From an uncultured Verrucomicrobiota bacterium (GTDB taxonomy: Bacteria; Verrucomicrobiota; Kiritimatiellia; CAIVKH01), in NCBI GenBank assembly GCA_937872895.1, contig CALMUP010000038.1, positions 1-64,000 on the forward strand: a DNA stretch of 64,000 nucleotides, given 5' to 3'. The notes below the pieces were generated by a model, which saw nothing but the letters and a program-made list of their open reading frames with translations, was not told the origin of the DNA and ran no database searches. The translations under genes and the position numbers were made by a program. Shown piece by piece: positions 45,334-53,076 of this stretch; position 1 is the stretch's first letter, and each line of letters starts with the position of its first letter.

Positions 45334-46641
45334 TCAGACGTGGCCGAAGAGGGGGATCAGCAGGGAGGCCAGGCCGAGGAAAAAGAAGAAGCCGGCCACG
45401 TCGGTCACCGTGGTCAGGAAGATGCTGGAGGACAGGGCGGGATCGAACCGCAGCGCGCGCAGGGCGAGCGGAATGAGCACGCCGGAGGCGGCTGCGGCAA
45501 CCATGTTCAGGAACATGGCGAGGAATACGATCAGGCCGAGCAGGAAACTTCCCTTCCACAGGTAGCCGATCACGCCGACGGTCAGGCCGAAGGCGACGCC
45601 GTTCAGCAGGCCGAGGATCAGTTCCTTCATCAGCACGCGCCGCGCGGCGTCGCCGTCGAGTTCGCCGAGGGCCATGCTGCGGATGGTCACGGTCAGGGCC
45701 TGCATCCCTGCATTGCCGCCCTGGCCGGCGATGATCGGGAGGAACACGGCCAGCGCGGTCCATTGGGCGAGGGTGTTCTCGAACCAGGCGATCACTGCGG
45801 CGGCCATGAAGGCGGTGAGGAGGTTTACGTACAGCCAGGGGGTCCGCTTGCCGATGGCGCGCCGCCACGGGGTGTGGGCGCTTTCCTCGCCGGAGACACC
45901 GACCATGAGCTGCATATCCTCGGTGGCTTCCTCCTGCAGCACGCCGATGACCTGGCTGGCCTCGACGAGGCCGACGAGGCGGCCGTCGCGTTCCACGACG
46001 GGCAGGGCCATGTAGTGGTACTGGGTAAATTGCCGGGCGACTTCTTCCTGGTCGGTATCGACGCGCACGAAGTGGACGCGCGGGTTCATCACCTCGGCGA
46101 GGCGACGGGCGGGCGGACGGAACACGAGGTCGCGGATGGAGACGACGCCGGCGAGTTTTCCATGTTCATCGACGATGTAGACGTAGGTGACGCCTTGGAA
46201 TTCCTCTTCGCCGCGCTGGCGGATCAGGTTCAGGCCCTCGCCGACGGTCAGGCGGGCGGGCAGGGCGATGAAGGTGTCACGCATGATGCCGCCGGCGGAG
46301 TCTTCCGAGTAGCGCATCAGTTCCGAGACCTTGGCGGACTCGGGCGGATCGAGTTGGGCGAGCACGGCGACCTGCTGTTCGGGGGAGAGGTCGGCGGCGA
46401 TGTCGGCGGCGGCATCGTGCGGCAGTTCCGCGAGCAGCGACGAGAGTTCCTCGTTGGAGAGCTGGGCGGCGATGTCGTTGGCGACTTCGGTATCGAGTTC
46501 GGTCAGTACTTCCGAGGCGGTCTCGGCGGGCAGGGCGCGCAACGCGGCGGCGGCTTCGTCGGTGGTCAGCTGTTCAAGTTGGTCGGCGATGTCGGCGGGG
46601 TGCTGCTTGGCGGGCGTGTTCGGTGTGGATTCATCGCTCAT
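45334..46641 (-). CDS. mgtE: Magnesium transporter MgtE
   Basis: 435 residues. The N-terminal helical superhelix (MgtE_N: DIADQLEQLTTDEAAAALRAL, then LLAELPHDAAADIAADL) is followed by two CBS domains (MRDTFIALPARLTVGEGLNLI, MNPRVHFVRVDTDQEEVA) that sense Mg2+. Five C-terminal membrane helices form the channel, including FLPIIAGQGGNAGMQALTV, the conserved pore signature. It is an inner-membrane Mg2+ channel gated by intracellular Mg2+. It is monocistronic and runs against glpK. Confidence 0.95.
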   Translation of the reverse strand: MSDESTPNTPAKQHPADIADQLEQLTTDEAAAALRALPAETASEVLTELDTEVANDIAAQLSNEELSSLLAELPHDAAADIAADLSPEQQVAVLAQLDPPESAKVSELMRYSEDSAGGIMRDTFIALPARLTVGEGLNLIRQRGEEEFQGVTYVYIVDEHGKLAGVVSIRDLVFRPPARRLAEVMNPRVHFVRVDTDQEEVARQFTQYHYMALPVVERDGRLVGLVEASQVIGVLQEEATEDMQLMVGVSGEESAHTPWRRAIGKRTPWLYVNLLTAFMAAAVIAWFENTLAQWTALAVFLPIIAGQGGNAGMQALTVTIRSMALGELDGDAARRVLMKELILGLLNGVAFGLTVGVIGYLWKGSFLLGLIVFLAMFLNMVAAAASGVLIPLALRALRFDPALSSSIFLTTVTDVAGFFFFLGLASLLIPLFGHV

Positions 46642-46727
46642 GACAGGGAAGGTCTATGGGTTTTGCGGCGGAGCGAACAGGAAAAAGTGGCACGATCGGT
46701 GAAAAGGCGCCATGACGCCTTGCGGTG

Positions 46728-47507
46728 TCACGACCAACGAGAGGCCTTCATCTGCGGCGGTGTGGCCGCGACCGCCGCGTCGAAGGTATAGCCGGCGGCG
46801 TGGTCGCAGGGACCGATCAGCGCGACGGCGGCGGCATAGCCGGGGGCGGCGTCGAGGGCGAGCAGGGTCCATGCGGCGAGATCGGCGTGGTCGCGGCGCA
46901 GGGCGAGCAGGGCGGCGTGGTGTTCGTCGAGGCTGACATCGAACGAGGCGAGCGGGCAGGCGAGGCCTTCACCGAGCGCCTTGATGACGGCTTCCTTGCG
47001 GCTCCAGGCGCGGAAGAAGGCGGCGGTGCGTTCGTGGCCGGTGTAGTGTGCGAGTTGGTGTTGCTCGGCGGGCGAGAAGAAGCGTGCGGCGATGTCGTCG
47101 GCGGCGCGGCGCGGGTCGATGTGTTCGATGTCGATGCCGACCTCGGTGCGGCGGGTGATGGCGAGCAGGGCGAGGTCCTCGCTGTGGGAGAGGTTGAAGC
47201 GGAACGGGGAATCGGCGAGGGCCGGTTTACCGTGGGGACCGGTGGTGAAGGCGAGGTCGTGCGGGGGCCGGCCGGTGTAGCGGGCGAGCACGGTGCGCAG
47301 GGCGGCGCGGGCGAGGGTGAAGCGGCGGCGCGGGGCGTCCACGGTGAAGCGGTCGGCGCGGGCGCCTTCGTCCGGGGCGAGCAGGGCGCGTGCGGTGTCG
47401 AGGGTGAGGGCGGGGGCGTCGAGCGGGATCCGCCACACGTGCAGTTCGCGCGTGGGGAGCGACGGGTTCGCCGGGCCGGGTTGCCAGATGGCGAGGGGCG
47501 GAATCAT
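46728..47507 (-). CDS. 4'-phosphopantetheinyl transferase (Sfp type)
   Basis: 259 residues from the ATG at 47507, which forms an ATGA overlap with the upstream protease gene. Sfp-type motifs: FTTGPHGKPAL, FRFNLSHSEDLALLAI, VGIDIEHIDPR (Mg2+ ligands Asp and Glu) and FFRAWSRKEAVIKALGEGL. It transfers phosphopantetheine from CoA to carrier proteins of fatty-acid, polyketide or peptide synthesis. No carrier protein gene is adjacent; the ketosynthase at 53077 is the nearest possible partner pathway. Coupling to a protease gene is unusual. Confidence 0.92.
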   Translation of the reverse strand: MIPPLAIWQPGPANPSLPTRELHVWRIPLDAPALTLDTARALLAPDEGARADRFTVDAPRRRFTLARAALRTVLARYTGRPPHDLAFTTGPHGKPALADSPFRFNLSHSEDLALLAITRRTEVGIDIEHIDPRRAADDIAARFFSPAEQHQLAHYTGHERTAAFFRAWSRKEAVIKALGEGLACPLASFDVSLDEHHAALLALRRDHADLAAWTLLALDAAPGYAAAVALIGPCDHAAGYTFDAAVAATPPQMKASRWS

Positions 47508-48976
47508 GGAGCGAGCAGGCGGTTGACCGCGGCGGCATCGAGGGTGCCGCTGCCGTAGCGGACGGTGGCGGTGGGGGCGGGGCTGGCGGTGCGGAGCAGG
47601 GCCTGTTTCGCCTGGGTCGCGGTGGCGGACGGGTTTTCGCCGAGGTAGAGGGCGACGTTGCGGGCGACGTAGGCGCTGGCGATCGAGGTGCCGGCGTAGC
47701 CGCCAGGCGGGCCTTGGTGGCCGACCGGGAACGACGCGGTGCCGGGGGCGGCGATGGTCACCGAGGCGCCGTGGTTCGACTGGTCCCACGGGGTGCCGTC
47801 GCTGTTCAGCGCGCTCACGCTGATGACACCGGGGTAGGCGGCGGGGTAGACGGGTTTGCCGGTTGGTTCGTTGCCGGCGGAGGCGACGACGACGAGGCCG
47901 CGGGCCTGGGCGGCCTGCATGGCGGTTTCGAGGAACGAGCTGTCGGTCTCGGAGCCCCAGCTCATGTTCAGCACCTTCGCGCCTTGCGAGGCGGCGTAGT
48001 CGATGGCGCGCATCAGGGTGAAGTTCGAGGTGTAGCCGTTGTCGTCGAAGGTGCGGACGGCGATGACCGGTACGCCGTCGGCCGAGCCTTCGGAGCCGTA
48101 GGGGGCGATGGCGCCGGAGGCGATCAGGGCCATCTGGGTGCCGTGGCCGGCGCGGTCCTCGATCGAGCGTTCGGGGCGGATCGCGTCGTAGGCGCCGGCG
48201 ACGAGGCCGTCGAGGCCGGGCACGGCGCGCAGGCCGGAGTCGAACACGGCGACGGGGGGGACGCCGGGTTTGGCGGCGGCGGCGACGGGGGGCGCATCGC
48301 CGATGGCGGCGGCGAGGCTGGGCGCCTGGCCGGGCAGGCGGTAGGCGTAGTTCGGTTCCACGCGGCTGACGATCGGGTTGTTCTTCAGCAGTTCCACGAG
48401 GGCGAGGATGTTGGTGTTCAGCGGGAGGCGGATGCGGTAGATGCCGAGGTCGGGAGCGCTGTCGATCACCGTGCCGCCGATCTGGGCGATCAGGCGGCGG
48501 AAGGCGTCGATGTCGGTGCCGGGCTTGAAGGCGATGAGGATTTCGTCGGCGACGAACTCGGGGCTTCCGGCGGCGGGGCCGCGGGTGATGCGGAAGTTCG
48601 TCTCGGGCATGAACGGTTCGATGCGGCGGGGGCCTTCGCGGCGGAACACCTGGATTTCCTCGAGGCGCTCGAGGTTGCCGAGCGGTCCGGGCACGACATC
48701 GAAGATCAGGGCGTAGCCGAAGGGGCCGAGCAGTTCATCGAGGGCCTGCGAGAGGTCCATGTCCTTCACCGAGCCGGTCACGCGGGCATCGAGGTCGGGG
48801 TCGGCCTTCACGGTCACGCCGGCCTGGACAAAGGCGGCGAGCACGTCCTGCAGCGGGGTGTTGCGGGCCCGCAGGGTCAGGGTATCGCCGTCGATACGGA
48901 CCACGAGTCCGGTCGGCGCGGCGGCCGGCGCGGCGGTCAGCCAGGAAACGGCGAGCAGGGTGAACAGCGATGTCAT
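47504..48976 (-). CDS. Subtilisin-like serine peptidase (S8) with STN-like N-terminal domain
   Basis: 490 residues from the ATG at 48976 (a GTG six codons earlier is less likely). Signal peptide 1-20. Residues 33-95 look like a secretin/TonB short N-terminal domain (NTPLQDVLAAFVQAGVTV, then DMDLSQALDELLGPFGY). Residues 143-212 form an inhibitor I9/fervidolysin-type prodomain (ILIAFKPGTDIDAFRRL, then PIVSRVEPNYAY). The catalytic domain has Asp246 (VAVFDSG), His278 (GHGTQMA), Asn369 (SAGNEP) and Ser431 (GTSIASA), a complete triad. It is expected to be secreted and self-processing. It ends by a 4-bp overlap with the phosphopantetheinyl transferase. Confidence 0.88.
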   Translation of the reverse strand: MTSLFTLLAVSWLTAAPAAAPTGLVVRIDGDTLTLRARNTPLQDVLAAFVQAGVTVKADPDLDARVTGSVKDMDLSQALDELLGPFGYALIFDVVPGPLGNLERLEEIQVFRREGPRRIEPFMPETNFRITRGPAAGSPEFVADEILIAFKPGTDIDAFRRLIAQIGGTVIDSAPDLGIYRIRLPLNTNILALVELLKNNPIVSRVEPNYAYRLPGQAPSLAAAIGDAPPVAAAAKPGVPPVAVFDSGLRAVPGLDGLVAGAYDAIRPERSIEDRAGHGTQMALIASGAIAPYGSEGSADGVPVIAVRTFDDNGYTSNFTLMRAIDYAASQGAKVLNMSWGSETDSSFLETAMQAAQARGLVVVASAGNEPTGKPVYPAAYPGVISVSALNSDGTPWDQSNHGASVTIAAPGTASFPVGHQGPPGGYAGTSIASAYVARNVALYLGENPSATATQAKQALLRTASPAPTATVRYGSGTLDAAAVNRLLAP

Positions 48977-49458
48977 GGGTCTACCGTAGCACACGAAGGG
49001 GCTGCGCCCAACAGAATGCGCGGGTTCTTGTGCTAGACAGGCGCGGGGACCGTCGCGTTCAACCTGAAAACCGGAATGGAAGAACCGCGGATTCCCCGGA
49101 TATCACCGATGGGAATGACGTTATGAAGCTGCATTGGTTAAAGGGCGGTGCACTGAACCCGAATCCGGACGTTGAAACCACGGATACACACGGATCAGCA
49201 CGGATGTACAAGGGGGCGCGCGGTGTTTGCCGGTGCACGGAAAAAGCTTGGTTTTATCGCGGTGGAAATCATCTTCGGAAACCCGCATCCGAGTGCATCC
49301 GTGTCTATCCGTGGTGAAATCAATATCGGTTTTTGGGCTAAAGCAACGACCTGATGATCAGATACCATGAAGCCATCGGCGAACATCAGCGAGATCCGCG
49401 GTTCCGGCTTCTGAATGCGTGTTCAATGAAGGGCTGTATTGGCCGGTCGTTCGCGGGG
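48977..49458. repeat. Spacer rich in CACGGAT / CGCGGATT repeats
   Basis: No gene is seen in this 482-bp gap. GAACCGCGGATTCCCCGGAT lies near 49082, CCACGGATACACACGGATC near 49179, ATCCGTGTCTATCCGTGG near 49297 in the opposite orientation and GATCCGCGGTTCC near 49393. The forward and inverted blocks flank about 100 bp of unrelated sequence, as at 45010-45300. Confidence 0.65.
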
Positions 49459-50253
49459 TCAGGGTTTGCGGCCGCGGGTGATGAAGCCGGTGATGGCGGC
49501 GAAGAAGGTGCCGTTGCGGGTGCGTTCGGCCAGGTCGTGGTTCCAGCGGTCGCGTTCCCCGCCGGTGATGACGCCTTCGGCGACGGCCCGGGTGGTGATG
49601 GCGTCGAGGCCCCAGATCATGGCGGCGAGGGGCCATTCGGTGACGCAGACGGTTTCGCCGTAGGTTTCGACCTCGGCGAGGCCGGCGCGTTGGAGCAGGC
49701 CGTGGAGTTGGATGCCGGCGGAGGCGTTGACGTGGTGGCGGTGGTGGTAATCGAGGATGCGGCGGGTCAGGGTGCGGTCGCCGGCGTCGATCAGCACCGA
49801 GCCCCAATCGACGTCGAGCAGGGAGATCCAGCCGCCGGGGCGGGTCACGCGGATCATGTCGGCGAGGGCGGCGGCGGGATCGGCGAGATGCTGGAACACG
49901 CGGTCGGCGCGGGTGCGGTCGAACGAGGCATCGGGAAACGGCAGGGCGTGGGCCTCGCCGCGGGTGAAGGTGACCGGGGCATTCAGGGCGGCGGCGCGGG
50001 TGGTGGCGGCGGCGAGCATGTTCGGGTCGGGGTCCACGCCGCAGACGCGGCCGGTGGGGCCGGTCAGGCCGGCGAGGGCGAAGGCGTCCTCGCCGGTGCC
50101 GCAGCCGACATCGAGGATGTGCTGGCCGGGGGAGACCTGGAGGAACGTGAAGCCGCGCCGCTTGTAGCCGCCGAACAGCTGGATGATCTTGTTGAGGTAG
50201 GTGACGCCATCCTGCTGGTAGGCGGTCTGGCTCGGTGGTGTCGGCGTTGTCAT
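49459..50253 (-). CDS. Class I SAM-dependent methyltransferase (UbiE-like)
   Basis: 264 residues. Motif I is HILDVGCGTGEDAFALAGL (about 45-63), followed by VCGVDPDPNMLAAA, the acidic loop ALPFPDASFDRTRADRVFQHL and the post-motif IRVTRPGGWISLLDVDWG. The pattern is that of Methyltransf_11/UbiE-like small-molecule methyltransferases. HHRHHVNAS near residue 175 is a histidine-rich stretch. It stands alone between the repeat-rich spacer and the receiver-kinase gene. The substrate cannot be inferred. Confidence 0.87.
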   Translation of the reverse strand: MTTPTPPSQTAYQQDGVTYLNKIIQLFGGYKRRGFTFLQVSPGQHILDVGCGTGEDAFALAGLTGPTGRVCGVDPDPNMLAAATTRAAALNAPVTFTRGEAHALPFPDASFDRTRADRVFQHLADPAAALADMIRVTRPGGWISLLDVDWGSVLIDAGDRTLTRRILDYHHRHHVNASAGIQLHGLLQRAGLAEVETYGETVCVTEWPLAAMIWGLDAITTRAVAEGVITGGERDRWNHDLAERTRNGTFFAAITGFITRGRKP

Positions 50254-50304
50254 GGGCGATCCTTGTGCATTAGCCCACGATGCAAGCGTAGTGCCGCCGG
50301 GGCG

Positions 50305-51507
50305 TCAAGCGTGATCCGGGGATTCCGCCGGTGTCGTGGTGGCATCCGCGGCCTGCGCCTTCAACGCGGGGAGGCGCACGATGGCGCTGGTGCCGCAACC
50401 GGGGGTGCTTTCAATCGCGATCGAGCCGTGGTGATCCTCGATGATCTTCTGGGTGATGAACAGGCCGAGGCCGGTGCCTTTGCCGGAGCCCTTGCTCGAA
50501 TAAAATGGTTTGAAGATGTGGGGCAGGTGTTGCTGGGCGATGCCCTCGCCGTTGTCGGCGATGGTCAGCTCCACCGCGTCGAGGTTGACCGAGCAGGCGA
50601 TGCGGATCATGCCGGAGGATTCGTGGAGGGCATCCAGGGCGTTCACCACGAGGTTCTGCAGGGCGCGGCGCAACTGCACCGCGTTGCCGAGGATGGCCAC
50701 CGCATCGGCGGGGATCTGGCTTTCCACGCGCACCTGCTTGGTCTGGGCGAGAGGGCGGACGGCTTCGAGCACCTCGCCGATCAGCGCGGACAGGTTCAGG
50801 GGGACGAGGGTCATGCGGTTGTTGCGGGAGAGGTCCAGCCACGATTCGATCAGTTCCTTGCACCGTCGCACATTGGACTCGATGGCTTCGACGTACTCCA
50901 CGGTTTCGCCGTTGTTCGCGGCAGGCGGGAGGTTGGCGCCGGTGATATCCTGGGCCAGCAGTTGAACATAGCCGAGGATGATCATCATCGGGTTGCGAAG
51001 GTCGTGGACGAGTTCGGCCGAGGCCTGGCCGAGGGCGGCGAGGCGGTTGGTCTTGTTCATCTCCTCGAGCAATTGCTTGTTCAGTTGTTCGAGGGTCTGC
51101 CGGCTCTGTTCGCGGCGGCGGATCAGCTCGGCGCGTTCGACGTTGCGCCGGATGATCTCCAGCATGTCGGAAGCATCGAACGGCTTCTTCATGTAGTCGT
51201 TCGCGCCGAGCCGGATCGCCTCCTGGGCGGTCTCGAGGGCGCCGTAGCCGGTCAGCATGATGACCGGCACGTCGCTGTTGATCTCGCGGATGCGTTTCAG
51301 CCCCTCGATGCCGTTCACGCCGGGCATGCGGATGTCGGATACGACGACGTCGGGGTTGTGTTCGCGCAGCAGGTCGAGGCCGCGCTGGACCGAGTCGGCG
51401 GTGAGGACATCATACTCCTTCTTCAGGAGGATGCGCAGGCTTTCCCGCGGCCCCAGTTCATCGTCGATGATGAGGACGCGGTGGTTCTTCTGTTCCGGCA
51501 TGATCAT
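50305..51507 (-). CDS. Response regulator-histidine kinase hybrid
   Basis: 400 residues. The N-terminal receiver domain (8-125) has Asp15/16, phosphoacceptor Asp58 (VVVSDIRMPG), Thr86 and Lys107/108. A coiled helix (125-155) leads into the kinase: His168 in ELVHDLRNPMMIILGYVQLL, N-box NLVVNALDALHE, G1 ADNGEGI, F/G2 KPFYSSKGSGKGTGLGLFI. There is no membrane segment, so it is cytosolic. It starts 18 bp after the FadL-like gene and is probably cotranscribed from the sigma-54-type promoter at 52837. AAGGTG precedes the start. Confidence 0.93.
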   Translation of the reverse strand: MIMPEQKNHRVLIIDDELGPRESLRILLKKEYDVLTADSVQRGLDLLREHNPDVVVSDIRMPGVNGIEGLKRIREINSDVPVIMLTGYGALETAQEAIRLGANDYMKKPFDASDMLEIIRRNVERAELIRRREQSRQTLEQLNKQLLEEMNKTNRLAALGQASAELVHDLRNPMMIILGYVQLLAQDITGANLPPAANNGETVEYVEAIESNVRRCKELIESWLDLSRNNRMTLVPLNLSALIGEVLEAVRPLAQTKQVRVESQIPADAVAILGNAVQLRRALQNLVVNALDALHESSGMIRIACSVNLDAVELTIADNGEGIAQQHLPHIFKPFYSSKGSGKGTGLGLFITQKIIEDHHGSIAIESTPGCGTSAIVRLPALKAQAADATTTPAESPDHA

Positions 51508-51525
51508 GGCATCACCTTGGGGCGG

Positions 51526-52788
51526 TTAGAACGAGTAGGCGTAGGAGGCGCCGATCAGGTGGGCCTCGAAGTCGTAGCTGCCGTTGAAGGCGGGGTTGAC
51601 GTTGTTGTCCACGTCGCGCCCGTTGAACAGGCCGTAGGCGTAGGCGACGTCGATCTGGTGCGGGCCGGAGGTATAGCCGGCGCCGATGGAGATGACCGAC
51701 TGGTCCTCCTCGGAGATCGACGGGAGCATGGTCTTCGAGGGGATCGGTGACTCGAGGTAGATGTAGCCGGCGCGCAGGACGAGCTGGTCGTTGAGCTGGT
51801 AATCGAGGCCGATGCCATAGGTCCAGTTGTCATCCCAGTCGGCGGGGATCGTGCTGGCGGGCAGGAACGGGGTATTGCTGCCGGCATCGATGTCGAGCTG
51901 ATCGAAGGTGGAGTGCTCGACCCATTCGATGTTCACTTCGACGCGGAGTTTGTCGGTCAGTTCGATGCCGTAGCCGGCGGCGACGACGCTGGGGAACTCG
52001 ATGGTCGTCTCAAAATCGCTCTGCGAGGTCACGAGGGCCGGGATCGGGCCGGCGATCGGGGTTTTGGTGAATTTTGAGTCGCCCTCGTAGTCCACCTCGA
52101 TCGATGAGCGGTAGGTCAGTACGGCGCGTTGTTTCTCGGTGACGTCCCAGGAAAGGGCGAGGTTGATGCCGATGCCGCTGCCATCGCCTTGGAAATACGA
52201 GGTGCCGTCGGGCGCGGAGGGATTGCCGGTGGCCACGCTCCACGGGTAGATCTGGCGCAGGTCGAGTTCGGAATAGAGCAGGCTGATGCCGCCGCCCACG
52301 GAAAGCCGGTCATTGACCCGGTAACCGAGCGAGGGGTTCAGATTCACCGCGATCAGTTCGGTGAAGTACGGGGTCGAGTAGCGCAACAGGCTATCCTTCG
52401 GGAAGGTGGTGGCGCGGCCATAGGGTGTGGTCAGGCCCACACCGGCGACCAGGCGGTCATTCTCGCCGACCTGCCAGGCCGAGAAAAAATTCGGCAGCAC
52501 GGCCCATGGGTCCTTCGACTCGGCCTTGCCGCCGGTGGACGGTTCAAATTCGCGTTTGCCGTAGCCAACGGTAAACGAGGCCATCAACTGGTTGTTCGTC
52601 ACGTTCGGGAGGTTGGCGGGGTTATGGGTCAGGGTTGAGGCGTCGTCGTTATAAACAATCTTGCCGCCGATCTTGCCGATCGCGGTCATGCCTTCGGGGG
52701 GATTGCGGAAGCCGTCCGCCATTGCCACGCCACCCGCCACCACGAGGGCGGCCACCCAACTGCCAATTTGATGATATGTCTTCTTCAT
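51526..52788 (-). CDS. FadL/TodX-family outer membrane transport protein
   Basis: 420 residues. Signal peptide 1-24 (WVAALVVAGGVAMA). The N-terminal hatch region GFRNPPEGMTAIGKIGGKIVYNDDASTLTHNPANL carries the family's N-P-A segment. Beta-strands follow (GVGLTTPYGRATTF, then LSVGGGISLLYSELDL). The C-terminus ends in aromatic Phe (HLIGASYAYSF), typical for BAM-dependent barrels. FadL members move fatty acids or other hydrophobic molecules through the outer membrane. A sigma-54-type promoter lies about 50 bp upstream of the start, and the neighbouring island encodes a sigma-54 activator and a ketosynthase. Confidence 0.88.
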   Translation of the reverse strand: MKKTYHQIGSWVAALVVAGGVAMADGFRNPPEGMTAIGKIGGKIVYNDDASTLTHNPANLPNVTNNQLMASFTVGYGKREFEPSTGGKAESKDPWAVLPNFFSAWQVGENDRLVAGVGLTTPYGRATTFPKDSLLRYSTPYFTELIAVNLNPSLGYRVNDRLSVGGGISLLYSELDLRQIYPWSVATGNPSAPDGTSYFQGDGSGIGINLALSWDVTEKQRAVLTYRSSIEVDYEGDSKFTKTPIAGPIPALVTSQSDFETTIEFPSVVAAGYGIELTDKLRVEVNIEWVEHSTFDQLDIDAGSNTPFLPASTIPADWDDNWTYGIGLDYQLNDQLVLRAGYIYLESPIPSKTMLPSISEEDQSVISIGAGYTSGPHQIDVAYAYGLFNGRDVDNNVNPAFNGSYDFEAHLIGASYAYSF

Positions 52789-52836
52789 GCCTTACGTGTC
52801 CTTTCCGTGCTGTTCCAGGCTAACGGTGCAGAGGTA

Positions 52837-52854
52837 GAGCACCTTCCGTGCCAC
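52837..52854 (-). promoter_or_regulatory. Sigma-54-type (-24/-12) promoter upstream of fadL-like gene
   Basis: On the minus strand the sequence GTGGCACGGAAGGTGCTC has the TGGCACG -24 element and GTGCT as the -12 element, with exactly 10 bases between the GG and GC dinucleotides. It ends about 50 bases before the fadL-like start codon. Confidence 0.75.
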
Positions 52855-52978
52855 GGGTAGAGGGGATAAATTTCCCGGTGTAAATCCTTGCCAAAGCGCT
52901 TTTCCGGTGTTCAAATACGTACAAGTGAATGCCTCGTGCAGGTTGGGTGCACGGTTTTGTACAGGTGTTCACGGGGGG

Positions 52979-52998
52979 TGTTGATAACGTGTGAATAA
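52979..52998 (-). promoter_or_regulatory. Two DnaA-box-like 9-mers
   Basis: On the minus strand TTATTCACA (52990-52998) fits the TTATNCACA consensus and TTATCAACA (52979-52987) has one mismatch. They lie 2 bp apart in the 288-bp divergent spacer before the ketosynthase gene. No replication genes are near, so an origin is unlikely; DnaA-linked regulation is possible but unproven. Confidence 0.3.
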
Positions 52999-53076
52999 CC
53001 TGGGGTTCAATCTGGTACAGCGAGCGGATGTGCTGGTGATCCGCGGTTTGAGGATTCGGAAGGGAGCGGGGTCGCG

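Noticed and set aside
52979-52998. Replication origin
   Set aside because: Only two DnaA-box-like sites, no AT-rich unwinding region and no dnaA or dnaN nearby.
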